Shown in pieces: positions 37,492-47,153 of a DNA stretch of 64,000 nt (positions are counted from its first letter, which is position 1; every line of letters starts with the position of its first letter). The notes beneath the pieces were generated by a model, which saw nothing but the letters and a program-made list of their open reading frames with translations, did no database searches and was not told the DNA's origin. The translations under genes were made by a program, and so were the position numbers. The stretch spans positions 62,001 to 126,000 of the forward strand of contig NZ_JANHAP010000003.1 of assembly GCF_024734385.1 (NCBI RefSeq), given 5' to 3'. Source of the stretch: Dasania sp. GY-MA-18. Its GTDB lineage: Bacteria; Pseudomonadota; Gammaproteobacteria; Pseudomonadales; Dasaniaceae.

Positions 37492-38169
37492 ATGATTCAA
37501 TTTGATAATGTTAGCAAGCGTTATGAAGGTGGCCACGAAGCGCTGCGCAATGTCAGCTTTCACATCAACAAAAACGAAATGTTGTTTTTAACCGGCCACA
37601 GCGGCGCGGGTAAAAGCACTTTATTAAAATTGATGATGATGATGGAACGCCCCACCTCAGGGCAGGTTTTTGTGGACGGCCAAAACCTTAGAGGTTTACC
37701 TAGCCGCCACATACCGGCGCTGCGCCGCAATATAGGCGTGGTGTTTCAAAACCATCAATTATTATTTGATCGCAGCGTATTTGATAATGTTGCCTTGCCC
37801 TTAATTATTGCTGGCTACCAGCCCCGCGATATTGCCCGCCGTGTACGCGCCGCCTTGGATAAAGTGGGCCTGCTGAGCAAAGAGAAAAAAATGCCCGTTA
37901 CCCTTTCCGGCGGTGAGCAACAGCGGGTGGGTATAGCCCGCGCAGTAGTTAACAAACCGAAAATATTATTAGCTGATGAGCCCACTGGTAATTTGGATCC
38001 AGAGTTGTCTGCCGAAATCATGCATTTGTTTGAGCAGTTTAATCAGGTGGGGGTGACGGTATTAATCGCCAGCCATGATTTAAGTTTAATTGCGAGGCTA
38101 CCCTATAGAATGATGACGCTGCGGCAAGGCCAAGTTGTATCCGGCATCAGTGGGAGGCCGCATGACTAA
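37492..38169 (+). CDS. ftsE: Cell division ATP-binding protein FtsE
   Basis: The 225-residue ABC ATPase has Walker [10 protein letters not shown] at 35-43, signature [14 protein letters not shown] near 139-152 and Walker B ILLADEP. With FtsX it activates septal peptidoglycan hydrolysis through EnvC-type partners. The stop overlaps the ftsX ATG by 8 bp. Confidence 0.96.
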   Translation: MIQFDNVSKRYEGGHEALRNVSFHINKNEMLFLTGHSGAGKSTLLKLMMMMERPTSGQVFVDGQNLRGLPSRHIPALRRNIGVVFQNHQLLFDRSVFDNVALPLIIAGYQPRDIARRVRAALDKVGLLSKEKKMPVTLSGGEQQRVGIARAVVNKPKILLADEPTGNLDPELSAEIMHLFEQFNQVGVTVLIASHDLSLIARLPYRMMTLRQGQVVSGISGRPHD

Positions 38170-39157
38170 GCCTGCCCAAAACAGTAACCAATATGCTCGC
38201 CGTAAAGATAAAGGCGCCAGCCAAAGTCGGGTGAGCTTAGGCGATAAACTAGGCAGTTACGCCAGCCATCATAAGCTAATCGCTAAAGACAGTTTTTTAC
38301 GTTTATTAAAAACCCCCATACCCAGTTTAATGACCTGGTTAGTGATAGGCATAGCATTGGCCTTACCCGGTGGTTTATTTGTGGCCTTAGCTAATGTTGA
38401 GTCAGTTAGCAAAGGTTGGGACGGCGCTGCGCAAGTGTCGCTGTATTTGCATAAGGCGGTGGGCGAACAAGACAGCCGCAAACTGGCCGATAAAATTCGT
38501 CTGCGTGATGATGTGGCAGAAGTAGAATACATTTCCGCCGTGCAGGCGCTAGAAGAATTTAAAAAACTGTCGGGTTATGGCGATGTATTAAATCAACTCG
38601 ACAGCAACCCCTTACCGGCGGTGATCGTAGTGCGGCCCGTAGATGATAGCCACGCTAACACCCAAGTCTTGTTTGAAGCGCTGCAAGCCATACCACAAGT
38701 AGAACAAGCCGTTATAGATTTAGAATGGGTGCAGCGCTTATACAGCATGATGGCCTTAGGCAAACGCATGACCTTAGCTTTGGCCGCACTGCTATCCTTA
38801 GGGGTGCTCTTAGTTATAGGTAACACCATACGCTTAGCCATAGAAAGTCGCCGCGATGAAATTGTCATTGTTAAATTAGTGGGCGCAACTAACGCCTTTG
38901 TGCGCAGGCCTTTTTTATACACCGGCCTATGGTATGGCTTGGGCGGCGGCATTATGGCTTGGTTAATTATTAGCATTAGCGTGCTGTGGTTAAGCAAACC
39001 GGTGGCGGTATTAGCCGGGCTTTATCAAAGCGAATTTAGCTTGCAAGGCTTGGCGGCTGGCGAGGTGCTTATGCTATGGCTGGCGGCGGGTTTATTAGGT
39101 TTACTAGGCGCATGGCTGGCGGTAGGTAGGCACTTGGGGTCTATAGAGCCGCGTTAA
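38162..39157 (+). CDS. ftsX: Cell division protein FtsX
   Basis: The 331-residue membrane protein has a cytoplasmic N-terminus, TM1 (about 58-80), a periplasmic domain (about 85-205) and three more helices. ESRRDEIVIVKLVGATNAFVRRPFLY matches the FtsX permease core. ATG at 38162 overlaps ftsE. In many gammaproteobacteria rpoH comes next. Here it does not. Confidence 0.95.
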   Translation: MTKPAQNSNQYARRKDKGASQSRVSLGDKLGSYASHHKLIAKDSFLRLLKTPIPSLMTWLVIGIALALPGGLFVALANVESVSKGWDGAAQVSLYLHKAVGEQDSRKLADKIRLRDDVAEVEYISAVQALEEFKKLSGYGDVLNQLDSNPLPAVIVVRPVDDSHANTQVLFEALQAIPQVEQAVIDLEWVQRLYSMMALGKRMTLALAALLSLGVLLVIGNTIRLAIESRRDEIVIVKLVGATNAFVRRPFLYTGLWYGLGGGIMAWLIISISVLWLSKPVAVLAGLYQSEFSLQGLAAGEVLMLWLAAGLLGLLGAWLAVGRHLGSIEPR

Positions 39158-39198
39158 TTCATCATTGAGCATGAATACAATAATAAGGAAGTTATAGG

Positions 39199-39912
39199 AT
39201 GAAGGATCTCACTACCCGTTTAATTATAATCGTACTATTTTTTACAGCCTCAACGGCAGCCTATTGTGAGGCTACTTCCGCTACTGACGCTGTTGTCTAC
39301 TTGCCAGCCCGGTTTGCTGATGGCGGTAATAGCTTATTAGATGCACTTACGTTTAAGACCGACCAATCTGATTTTATAGCGACGACGTTTTGCTATGCGA
39401 AGGCATCGATAAAAGGAAAATTAATCAAACCACTATGTCTTATTAGTGACTGGGAGCAGAGGGCTTTTAGTAAGGACGTAGAACTTCAGCTAAATGATTT
39501 ACCAATAGTAGCCGCTACAATCAACGGGGAGCCTGTAAATGTGCAGGTGCAGATGATGGTAAGTTATCAGTGCGGAAAAGGCCGATGCCAAGGCCTGGTA
39601 ACATTAAATCATGGAGAATTAAAAAATACCTATGGCTTAAATTATATTGCGCCACAGCTTATTTTAGATGGTTTAAAAGGCCCGCGCGGTGTTGGCGGTT
39701 GGTTCTTTGAACGGGGGGTTAAGCTTTCTTTAGGTGTTACGGTTGATAGTCAGGGATTGCCTATTGATGTAAAAGAGTTTAAGTCTGAACCTGAATATAG
39801 AATGTGGTCAAAAAAAGTAAAAAAAATGTTGAAGAGAAGCCGTTATATTCCTGGCATATATAACGCTGAGTATGTGAGTATGTCCTATACATATGCTTTT
39901 ATTGTTTATTAA
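39199..39912 (+). CDS. Exported protein with TonB C-terminal-like end
   Basis: The 237-residue product has a signal peptide (cleavage near AYC-EA, about residue 23) and no other membrane helix. The last 50 residues (GLPIDVKEFKS through YTYAFIVY) have the strand-helix-strand pattern of TonB C-terminal domains, including RSRYIPGIYNAEYV. The rest is not recognised. Base composition looks more A+T-rich than its neighbours. It occupies the place where rpoH often follows ftsX, so it may be an insertion. Without a TM anchor it is not a classical TonB. Confidence 0.6.
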   Translation: MKDLTTRLIIIVLFFTASTAAYCEATSATDAVVYLPARFADGGNSLLDALTFKTDQSDFIATTFCYAKASIKGKLIKPLCLISDWEQRAFSKDVELQLNDLPIVAATINGEPVNVQVQMMVSYQCGKGRCQGLVTLNHGELKNTYGLNYIAPQLILDGLKGPRGVGGWFFERGVKLSLGVTVDSQGLPIDVKEFKSEPEYRMWSKKVKKMLKRSRYIPGIYNAEYVSMSYTYAFIVY

Positions 39913-40083
39913 TGCTATGTAAACTTAATTAATAGAGAGAAATCTGATTAACAAAATGCAGTAGTGCTAAGCTTATTTATTAAATAAACCCATGTATGCC
40001 ATTGCTACTGCCGCGCTGGCTTTAAAAAACTACTATCATGCCCTTATGTTTAGCAAACGCGTAATAAGAACAAGGCGCCTTCC

Positions 40084-40944
40084 ATGACAAATATCAGCGT
40101 TACCATCACTGGCTTATATAGCTACCCCGTTAAATCCTGCAAGCCTGTCGCTTTAACATCCACGGTGCTAACCCCACAGGGCATACCCTATGACAGACAC
40201 TGGATGATCGTTAATGATGAAAATGTTTTTGTAACCCAGCGTCAAAATTCAAAACTGGCATTAATAGAATCCGCATTAACCGAACAGGGCTTACAGCTAT
40301 CCCTACCCGGGGCTGAGCCTATTACCATTGCCTACGCCATGCCTCAGGGCGAAATTATCAATACCGAAGTGTGGGGCGCGCCCTGTGTAGCCATAGATGA
40401 AGGCGCTGCCGTATCGCAGTGGCTGACCCAGCAGCTGCACAGTGATAAGCCCTTGCGACTAGTGCGTATGGCTGGTGATTTTATACGACTACAAAATGAA
40501 CCTGCTTTACAAGCGGCGGGCAATACTAACCAGCACCATGTGCACTTTGCTGATGCGGCACCTTATTTAATCGCTAACGAAGCTTCATTAGAGGCTTTAA
40601 ATAAAGCGTTAATACTGGCGGGTGAGCAGCCTGTGCCTATGAACCGCTTTCGACCTAATATTATTATTAAAGGCCTGCCCGCCTTTGCCGAGCATAATAT
40701 TAGCTCATTAGGAAATCAGCACTGCGAGCTTAATTTTAAAATGGCCTGCGAGCGCTGCATTATTACCACCATCGATCAGCAAACGGGGCAGCGCGACCCA
40801 GCCATGCAGCCTTTTAAATTATTAAAAACACTCAATGGCAGTGCCGATGAAAAATCTAGCCCCATGTTTGGTTGTTATGCCGGTTTGGAAAAGGGTGAAA
40901 GTGTTGAGCTGATGGTGGCTGATGAATTAGTGGTAGTGGCATAA
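40084..40944 (+). CDS. MOSC-domain protein (YcbX-like)
   Basis: The 286-residue protein has an N-terminal MOSC beta-barrel domain (about 5-115; GLYSYPVKSC, GIPYDRHWMIVN) and a MOSC domain (about 130-280; NRFRPNIIIKGLPAF, CERCIITTID with a likely molybdenum-cofactor or sulfur-carrying Cys). YcbX-type proteins reduce N-hydroxylated compounds together with a flavodoxin or ferredoxin. The C-terminal 2Fe-2S domain of E. coli YcbX is absent. Confidence 0.9.
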   Translation: MTNISVTITGLYSYPVKSCKPVALTSTVLTPQGIPYDRHWMIVNDENVFVTQRQNSKLALIESALTEQGLQLSLPGAEPITIAYAMPQGEIINTEVWGAPCVAIDEGAAVSQWLTQQLHSDKPLRLVRMAGDFIRLQNEPALQAAGNTNQHHVHFADAAPYLIANEASLEALNKALILAGEQPVPMNRFRPNIIIKGLPAFAEHNISSLGNQHCELNFKMACERCIITTIDQQTGQRDPAMQPFKLLKTLNGSADEKSSPMFGCYAGLEKGESVELMVADELVVVA

Positions 40945-40969
40945 GCAGTTATTTACGGCGAGTAAAATT

Positions 40970-41362
40970 ATGAAAAAGCTATTTATTTTTTTCACGGCTG
41001 GCTGCATAGGCGCTTTAGCGAATAGCCTAATTGTTTGGCAGTTTGGCCAGCTGGGTATTAGTGGCATGTTAGGGGTAAGCATAGCGCCCAGCCTAAGCCC
41101 GGCGTGGTTATACCCGCGCATCGTGTGGGGTGGGTTGTGGGCTTTATTATTTATTTTGCCCTTAATGCGCAGCCGTTTATTGTATAAAGGCTTGGTGCTG
41201 AGTTTAATTCCCACGGCTGTGCAATTGTTTGTTGTATTCCCCTTTAAAGCAGGCAAAGGCATGGCAGGCTTAGACTTAGGCATGCTTACGCCACTAATGG
41301 TTTTGTTTTTTAATGCGGTCTGGGGGCTGGTGGCAGCGCTAAGTATTCGAGCTGCAAGATAG
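40970..41362 (+). CDS. Small integral membrane protein
   Basis: The 130-residue protein has about four hydrophobic segments (near 3-25, 47-65, 72-92 and 103-125). No motif points to a function. Genes with this length and layout are often annotated as conserved hypothetical membrane proteins. It starts 25 bp after the MOSC gene and precedes another small membrane protein gene. Confidence 0.65.
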   Translation: MKKLFIFFTAGCIGALANSLIVWQFGQLGISGMLGVSIAPSLSPAWLYPRIVWGGLWALLFILPLMRSRLLYKGLVLSLIPTAVQLFVVFPFKAGKGMAGLDLGMLTPLMVLFFNAVWGLVAALSIRAAR

Positions 41363-41399
41363 CTTGCTGTGTTTAACTATCTGACTAAGGGAGTGAGTC

Positions 41400-41576
41400 A
41401 TGAAACCTAAGCATTACTTTCGCAGTGTTTGTGTCTTGGCGGGGCTAGTGCTAGTAGCCTGTGGTCTGATTGATGGTTACAGCAATGTGTTGCCTTATCT
41501 CGATGCTCAATGGCTGCTGGGTGCGGGCGTGGCCTTAGTGGCTTTAGCGGCACGCAAAGCTGGTATGGCAGGCTAA
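41400..41576 (+). CDS. Very small membrane or lipoprotein (58 aa)
   Basis: A 58-codon frame has a strong AAGGGAG ribosome binding site 6 bp before its ATG. It encodes a basic start, a hydrophobic helix (about 9-22) ending in LVAC, and a second hydrophobic stretch (about 38-52). Either lipidation at Cys21 or two membrane helices is possible. It stands 37 bp after the previous membrane protein gene on the same strand. Confidence 0.55.
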   Translation: MKPKHYFRSVCVLAGLVLVACGLIDGYSNVLPYLDAQWLLGAGVALVALAARKAGMAG

Positions 41577-41668
41577 TCAAAAAACTAGTAAAGGGGCTGC
41601 TTGCTATCAATTCCTATATTTCACTTAGGTTTTAAAGGGATATTAGGTATCATCCGCATTGGCGTCTA

Positions 41669-42571
41669 GTGTTAGGCGTATTCATCGAGTTTGTTGAGGC
41701 CCCTTTGAACGTTTTTACTTGGATGCTAGGCACCTTGCTGTCCTTTTGCTTAATGGCTATAGGGGCGCGTGAGCTTAGTGGTGAGCTTTGCACGGCTCAA
41801 ATTCTTTTTTTTCGCAGTGCTATAGGTTTATTGGCCATTGCGAGTTTGATTATATACTTGGCTAAGCCGCAGTACTTTAAAACTCAGTTGTTAAAACGCC
41901 ATTGCCTGCGTAATGGCTTTCAGTTTATAGGTCAGTACGGTTGGTTTTTAGGTATAGGCCTGCTGCCGCTGGCGGAGGTGTTTGCCTTAGAGTTTACCGT
42001 GCCGTTTTGGGTGCTAGTCATTGCCGCCATTTTTTTAAAAGAACAACTCACGATTAAAAAAATGTTAGCGGTGGCCTTAGGTTTGCTGGGGGTAGTAATT
42101 ATTGTGCAACCCGGAATCGCCATCATTAATAATGCCTCCTTTATTGTGTTAGGGGCTGCGGTGGGTTATGCCGTAGCACATGTAGCGACTAAGTTGCTAA
42201 CTCAAACCGAACACCCACTGACGATTATGTTTTATATGTGTTTATTGCAGCTGCCAGTAGGCTTGTTGCTGTCCTTGTCGCAATGGCAGTGGCCTAATGG
42301 GCAACAGCTATTGTGGGTATTAGTGGTAGGTTTTACCGCGTTAACAGCAAATTATTGTTTGGCAAGAGCCATGCTCTGTGCAGAAGTGTCTACAGTGGTA
42401 ACCATAGATTTTTTACGCTTGCCGGCTATCGCTGTGGTGGGGGTTATTTTTTATGGCGAAAGCTTTGAACTATCCCTGCTGATAGGAGGTGGTATTATGC
42501 TGGTAGGTAACTTGCTCAACGCCAAAGGTTTAAAATTAAGGCGTTGGAAGAAAGCCAGTATTAAAGATTAA
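41669..42571 (+). CDS. EamA/DMT-family transporter
   Basis: The 300-residue inner-membrane protein has ten hydrophobic segments in two EamA repeats. Recognisable stretches include FFRSAIGLLAI, GLLPLAEVFALEFTVPFWVLVIAAIFLKE and the C-terminal repeat with GFTALTANYCLARAM. Members export amino acids or other metabolites, but the substrate is not readable. The GTG at 41669 is the start that keeps the first helix. An ATG at 41723 would cut it. Confidence 0.88.
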   Translation: MLGVFIEFVEAPLNVFTWMLGTLLSFCLMAIGARELSGELCTAQILFFRSAIGLLAIASLIIYLAKPQYFKTQLLKRHCLRNGFQFIGQYGWFLGIGLLPLAEVFALEFTVPFWVLVIAAIFLKEQLTIKKMLAVALGLLGVVIIVQPGIAIINNASFIVLGAAVGYAVAHVATKLLTQTEHPLTIMFYMCLLQLPVGLLLSLSQWQWPNGQQLLWVLVVGFTALTANYCLARAMLCAEVSTVVTIDFLRLPAIAVVGVIFYGESFELSLLIGGGIMLVGNLLNAKGLKLRRWKKASIKD

Positions 42572-42589
42572 TTTGAGAAACGAAGGTTT

Positions 42590-43075
42590 ATGGCTAAAGA
42601 AATAGAGCGTAAATTTTTAGTGGATAGCGCTAAGCTCTGCCTGCCAGAAAATGGTGTAATCATTAAGCAGGGTTATATAGCTACCGCCAGCAAAACGGCT
42701 GTACGGATAAGAGTTAAAGGCGAGCAGGCTTTTTTAACCCTTAAAGGTGAAAACCGTGGCGCGGTGCGCTCGGAGTTTGAATACCCTATACCCATGGCTG
42801 ACGCGCAGGCGATGCTTACCGAGTTATGCCAGCGTCCTTATATAGATAAAACTCGTTATGAAATTCCACTAGGCTCACATATTTGGGAAGTGGATATTTT
42901 TCACGGTGATAACCAGGGTTTGTGTGTTGCCGAAATAGAGTTGGGGGCTGAGGATGAAGTATTTGCAAAGCCGCAGTGGCTAAGCCAAGAGGTTACTGGT
43001 GATGCCCGTTACTATAATAGCAGCTTGGTTAAGCAGCCTTATAGCCTGTGGCCGGAAAGTAACAACCACTACTAA
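42590..43075 (+). CDS. CYTH-domain protein
   Basis: The 161-residue protein begins with the CYTH signature EIERKF (ExExK, residues 4-8). Further basic and acidic strand residues follow, such as RIRVKGEQAFLTLKGE and WEVDIFHG. The fold is a tunnel that binds triphosphates with metal. Bacterial members of this length are usually inorganic triphosphatases or thiamine-triphosphatase-like. Starts 18 bp after the DMT gene. Confidence 0.92.
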   Translation: MAKEIERKFLVDSAKLCLPENGVIIKQGYIATASKTAVRIRVKGEQAFLTLKGENRGAVRSEFEYPIPMADAQAMLTELCQRPYIDKTRYEIPLGSHIWEVDIFHGDNQGLCVAEIELGAEDEVFAKPQWLSQEVTGDARYYNSSLVKQPYSLWPESNNHY

Positions 43076-43089
43076 TATGAGCAAGAACT

Positions 43090-43494
43090 ATGAGCATAAA
43101 AGTTAACTGGAAAAAAGATTGTCAGTTTAATGTCGTTACCGAAAAAGGCTTTGAGCTAACAGTAGATGCCGACAGTGAAATCGCGCCTTGCCCTACCGAA
43201 TTATTATTGTCGGCCTTAGGCAGCTGCAGCGCCACCGATGTGGTAATGGGTTTGCAGCAGCAAGGTGTAGAAGTGCAGGGTTTAACGAATACCGTCACTT
43301 ACACCCTTACAGAGCAAGAGCCGCGCTTATATAAAAGCGCGAATCTGCATTTTACGGTAACGGCAAAAAATGTCAGTGAGGAGCAAATAAAAACAGCGGC
43401 GGATAATGCTATACAAAAATATTGCCATGTTTGTTTGATGCTACAGCCTGCGATAGCGCTGAGTTATACAGTAGCAATGATTAATCCATACTAA
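43090..43494 (+). CDS. OsmC-family protein
   Basis: The 134-residue protein fits OsmC/YhfA-like peroxidases or thiol proteins: LLLSALGSCSATDVV around Cys46 and KYCHVCLML with Cys112 and Cys115. Typical members use the first and one later Cys to reduce organic hydroperoxides. Its stop codon touches the stop of the convergent acyl-CoA ligase gene with no spacer. Confidence 0.9.
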   Translation: MSIKVNWKKDCQFNVVTEKGFELTVDADSEIAPCPTELLLSALGSCSATDVVMGLQQQGVEVQGLTNTVTYTLTEQEPRLYKSANLHFTVTAKNVSEEQIKTAADNAIQKYCHVCLMLQPAIALSYTVAMINPY

Positions 43495-45123
43495 TTACGC
43501 TGTAGGTAATTGATGGTTTTTAAACTGCTCACGTAAGACCTTCTTATCTAACTTGCCGGTAGCCGCATGGGGTAATTCATCCACATACACTACATCGTCG
43601 GGCAGCCACCATTTGGCTACATGCTCACCCAAGTAAGTATTGAGTTCGGCCAGGCTTAGCTTTTTATTGGCAGCGGCCACCGCTACTAATAATGGCCGTT
43701 CATCCCACTTGGGATGAGGCACGCCAATGACTGCGGCTTCGGCTATGTCGGGGTGGCTGGTGGCGGCGTTTTCTAAATCGATAGAGCTAATCCATTCGCC
43801 GCCGGATTTAATCACGTCTTTTGCGCGATCAGTGATTTGCATATAGCCGTATTGGTCTATGGTGGCGATATCGCCGGTATCCATAAAACCCTGTTCGTCG
43901 ATTATGCTTTTGTCACTGCGAAAATATTGTGAGGCTACCCAAGGGCCGCGTATGCCTAAATTACCAAAACTCTCGCCGTCGCGGGGTTGCTCGTTACCCG
44001 CTGGCCCCGCTACGCGTAACTCTACGCCGTAAGCCGGTAGGCCGGGTTTAAGTTTATAGTTATTTAATTGTTCGGCTGGTAAGTCGTCCAGCTCGGGGCG
44101 CAACATATTAAAGGTGCCTAGCGGGCTGGTTTCTGTCATCCCCCAGGCCGGGTGTACCGATACCCCATGTTGTTGCTCAAACTCATCCATAATAGTTTGC
44201 GGGGTGGCGGCACCGCCCACACAAATACGCTTTAGGCTGGGCACGGTTTCATTGTGCTCGCGCAGGTGGTTGAGCATGGCCAGCCAAATAGTAGGTACAC
44301 CTGCCGCAACTGACACTTTACACTGGTTAACTAATTGCGTGAGTACGGCGCCGTCACCCATTTTGGGGCCGGGGAAAACAATCTTGCAGCCCGCCATTAC
44401 CGTGGCATAGGGCAGCGACCAAGCGTTGACATGAAACATGGGCACTATGGGCATCACGGTGTCACGTATGTTAAGGGCAAAGGTGGATGACGAGGTACAG
44501 GCCATGGAATGCAATACGGTAGAGCGATGGCTATATAAAACGCCTTTAGGGTCGCCTGTAGTACCCGAGGTATAGCATAAAGAGCTGGCGGTGTTTTCAT
44601 CAAACTCCGGGAATTCAAAATCAGTTGGGCGGCCTGCTAATAAGGTTTCATAGCACTCAACCTCTAATTCCGTGCTGGGCATATGTGCTTCGTCAGTCAT
44701 AATAATAATGCGCTGGACGCTGGGCATTTTGTCGCGCAGTTTCTCGACTAAGGGGAATAGCAATAGGTCAACCATCAGTACTTTATCTTCAGCATGATTG
44801 ACTATATAGATCAATTGCTCGGGGAATAAACGCGGGTTAATGGTATGGCATACCAAGCCTGAACAAGAGATGCCGTAGTAGGCCTCCAGGTGACGATAGT
44901 CGTTCCAAGCTAAAGTGGCCACGCGGTCACCCGGTGATAAACCCATTTCAGCCAAAGCGCTGCCCAACTGGCTGGCCCGGGCAAAGGCTTGCTCGTAGGT
45001 GTAGCTGTGTAGTGGTTGGTCAGCAGTAACGGAAATGATTTCTTGCTTGCCGTAAATACTGCGGCCATGGCGCATTACGCTATTGATGGTGAGTTGGAAG
45101 TCCATCATATTGCCGGTGAGCAT
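43495..45123 (-). CDS. AMP-binding acyl-CoA ligase, DmdB/AlkK-like
   Basis: The 542-residue adenylate-forming ligase has [18 protein letters not shown] (AMP-binding loop, near 183-200), [10 protein letters not shown] and a C-terminal [12 protein letters not shown] / [10 protein letters not shown] with the catalytic Lys. The N-terminus and the [10 protein letters not shown] segment resemble medium-chain (AlkK) and methylmercaptopropionate (DmdB) ligases. It would activate a medium-chain or short substituted fatty acid to its CoA ester. DMSP use cannot be claimed from sequence. The start has AGAGGA upstream. Confidence 0.88.
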   Translation of the reverse strand: MLTGNMMDFQLTINSVMRHGRSIYGKQEIISVTADQPLHSYTYEQAFARASQLGSALAEMGLSPGDRVATLAWNDYRHLEAYYGISCSGLVCHTINPRLFPEQLIYIVNHAEDKVLMVDLLLFPLVEKLRDKMPSVQRIIIMTDEAHMPSTELEVECYETLLAGRPTDFEFPEFDENTASSLCYTSGTTGDPKGVLYSHRSTVLHSMACTSSSTFALNIRDTVMPIVPMFHVNAWSLPYATVMAGCKIVFPGPKMGDGAVLTQLVNQCKVSVAAGVPTIWLAMLNHLREHNETVPSLKRICVGGAATPQTIMDEFEQQHGVSVHPAWGMTETSPLGTFNMLRPELDDLPAEQLNNYKLKPGLPAYGVELRVAGPAGNEQPRDGESFGNLGIRGPWVASQYFRSDKSIIDEQGFMDTGDIATIDQYGYMQITDRAKDVIKSGGEWISSIDLENAATSHPDIAEAAVIGVPHPKWDERPLLVAVAAANKKLSLAELNTYLGEHVAKWWLPDDVVYVDELPHAATGKLDKKVLREQFKNHQLPTA

Positions 45124-45331
45124 AGGGGGGTCCTCTTTTATTATTTTGCAGTAGCGGCCCTGAGGCGTTTAGTTTTGTGAGTATTAGCACCTCAGTGTAG
45201 CGGCCGGCTATGGATATAAAAGGGTGAATGTCGCCAAATAAACTGGCATTTCACACCAGTAGGCAATATAAACAGGGCTGTAGCGGCGTAGCAGTCGCAA
45301 AGTATTTACATAAAATCGGCCCGGCAACAGG

Positions 45332-45337
45332 TATAAT
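45332..45337 (+). promoter_or_regulatory. Consensus -10 before rlmJ
   Basis: TATAAT lies about 70 bp upstream of the rlmJ start. A TTTACA at 45305-45310 is 21 bp away, longer than ideal for a -35. Confidence 0.35.
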
Positions 45338-45404
45338 TGCGGCCTCTTTATTGTTGCTACTACAACGCGGCTATAGAGCCTGCCTAATCAAATAGGACTT
45401 TGTT

Positions 45405-46250
45405 TTGCTAAGTTATAGACACTCCTTTCACGCCGGTAATTTTGCCGATATTTTAAAGCACAGTGTTTTAGTGGCTGTGCTTGAACACTTCATTAAAAAA
45501 GATAAGCCTTTTGATTATATAGACAGCCATTCTGGGGCCGGCCTATTTGATCTTAGCTCCGAACACGCCCAAAAACTGGGGGAATATAAGGAGGGCATAG
45601 CCAAATTGCAGCCCGAGCAATGGCCAGAGCTTAGCGCCTATTTAAATGCTATAGCCGCTTTTAATGACCAGGGCGAGCTGCGCTATTACCCCGGCTCACC
45701 GTTATTGGCCATGCAGTACCTGCGCGCAAAAGATAATGCCTGGTTATATGAATTACACCCCAATGACGTTGAGCTACTGCGTAATAATATTGCCAGTTGC
45801 CGTTATAGCAAGCGGGCAAAAGTGACCTGCGCCGATGGCCTTAAAGGCCTGCTTGCGCATTTGCCACCAGTCTCGCGCCGGGGCTTGGTATTAATCGATC
45901 CCTCCTATGAAATAAAAACCGAGTACGAGCAAGTGGTGGCGGCGATAGCCCAGGGCTATAAAAAATTTGCTACCGGCATTTATGCCCTGTGGTACCCAGT
46001 AGTAGATAGGCAAACTATTAATCAGTTGGAGCAATCCTTACTGGCCACCGGGATTAAAGATATACAGCGTTTTGAATTGGGCTTAGCGCCCGACTCAGCA
46101 GGCCGTGGTATGACATCCTCAGGGATGATAGTTATTAACCCACCCTGGGGCTTATTTGAACATATGCAGCAAGTGCTGCCGCGTTTAGCTGCTACATTAA
46201 AGACTAACGCCGAGGCGGTGTATCGCTGTGAGGTATTAGTGGGCGAGTAA
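45405..46250 (+). CDS. rlmJ: 23S rRNA m6A2030 methyltransferase
   Basis: The 281-residue protein begins MLSYRHSFHAGNFADILKH, the typical RlmJ start, with YIDSHSGAGLF as the SAM motif and IDPSYE as the catalytic DPxY motif. It methylates A2030 of 23S rRNA. The start codon is TTG, supported by AGGA about 9 bp upstream and by the family's conserved N-terminus. Confidence 0.95.
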   Translation: MLSYRHSFHAGNFADILKHSVLVAVLEHFIKKDKPFDYIDSHSGAGLFDLSSEHAQKLGEYKEGIAKLQPEQWPELSAYLNAIAAFNDQGELRYYPGSPLLAMQYLRAKDNAWLYELHPNDVELLRNNIASCRYSKRAKVTCADGLKGLLAHLPPVSRRGLVLIDPSYEIKTEYEQVVAAIAQGYKKFATGIYALWYPVVDRQTINQLEQSLLATGIKDIQRFELGLAPDSAGRGMTSSGMIVINPPWGLFEHMQQVLPRLAATLKTNAEAVYRCEVLVGE

Positions 46251-46283
46251 ACTGTTACCGGCAAAAGCTTAAGGAGATAAACA

Positions 46284-46523
46284 ATGAGCACAGCAGTAAG
46301 AGCATCTGATACCCCCTATGCCGTAGAAGTGGTTGCCGGCAAAAACTATTTTTGGTGTGCCTGCGGGCAGAGCAAAACCCAGCCATTTTGTGATGGCTCC
46401 CATAAAGGCACTGCGTTTACGCCGGTAAAATACTTAGCCGAGGAAACTAAACGGGTGTTTTTTTGCGGTTGCAAACAAACGGCGAATCAGCCGTTGTGTG
46501 ATGGCAGCCATAATCGAACATAG
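46284..46523 (+). CDS. CDGSH iron-sulfur protein with two motifs
   Basis: The 79-residue protein has two CDGSH motifs: Cys25, Cys27, Cys36, His40 and Cys61, Cys63, Cys72, His76. Each can hold one 2Fe-2S cluster with three Cys and one His. This tandem form is found in bacterial homologues of the MitoNEET/Miner2 group and may serve electron or cluster transfer. It starts 33 bp after rlmJ. Confidence 0.94.
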   Translation: MSTAVRASDTPYAVEVVAGKNYFWCACGQSKTQPFCDGSHKGTAFTPVKYLAEETKRVFFCGCKQTANQPLCDGSHNRT

Positions 46524-46560
46524 TCGCGTATAGGCGCAGCTTTATTAAATAGGTTTTGAC

Positions 46561-47100
46561 GTGGTAGATGTAATCATTTTAGCCCTGGCATTAAGTATGG
46601 ATGCCTTCGCAGTGGCTATAGGTTTGGGTTCTAAGCATCAGCTAAAAACCAGCCGTTTGGCGTTGATGTCGGCACTGTACTTTGGTTTTTTTCAAGGCTT
46701 AATGCCGCTGTTAGGTTATATGGGTGGCAGGGGTGTTTTGGGTTGGGTGCAATCCTACGCATCGTGGATAGCTTTTTTATTATTGCTATTAATCGGTGCA
46801 AAAATGATTTACGAAGCTTTTGCCGAGGGTATAGAAGAGGATATAGCCATCATTACTCATCGCGTGATGCTAATGCTAGCCATAGCCACCAGCATAGATG
46901 CCTTGGCCGCGGGTTTTAGTTTAACAGTGTTGGCGGTTAATCCTTTTGTGGCTTGTTTAATTATAGGGCTAGTCACCTTCGGTTTTAGTTGGCTGGGCGT
47001 TTTTGTGGGGGCTAAAACCGGCACGTATTTAGAGAGCAAAGCTGAGTTGTTAGGTGGCATAGTGTTGATAGCTATAGGTTTTAAAATTTTATTGTTATAG
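46561..47100 (+). CDS. mntP: Manganese efflux pump MntP
   Basis: The 179-residue protein has six hydrophobic segments and the two MntP-type repeats [13 protein letters not shown] (near 11-23) and [13 protein letters not shown] (near 106-118), whose Asp residues are needed for Mn2+ export. The start is GTG. No Mn2+ riboswitch (yybP-ykoY type) fits in the 37 bp upstream of it. Confidence 0.94.
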   Translation: MVDVIILALALSMDAFAVAIGLGSKHQLKTSRLALMSALYFGFFQGLMPLLGYMGGRGVLGWVQSYASWIAFLLLLLIGAKMIYEAFAEGIEEDIAIITHRVMLMLAIATSIDALAAGFSLTVLAVNPFVACLIIGLVTFGFSWLGVFVGAKTGTYLESKAELLGGIVLIAIGFKILLL

Positions 47101-47104
47101 GCTT

Positions 47105-47125
47105 TAGTTCCTAGTTCCTAGTTCC
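47105..47125. repeat. Three tandem copies of TAGTTCC
   Basis: Perfect 7-bp direct repeats follow the mntP stop. Similar words (CTCCTAGA) continue to about 47147, just before the end of the convergent GNAT gene. Confidence 0.8.
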
Positions 47126-47153
47126 TAACTGTAGAGCTCCTAGATATAGAGCC

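Noticed and set aside
46524-46560. Manganese riboswitch before mntP
   Set aside because: Only 37 bp are available and no paired elements of the yybP-ykoY type are present.
47105-47125. CRISPR-like array
   Set aside because: The repeats are 7 bp in direct contact with no spacers. No cas genes are in the window.
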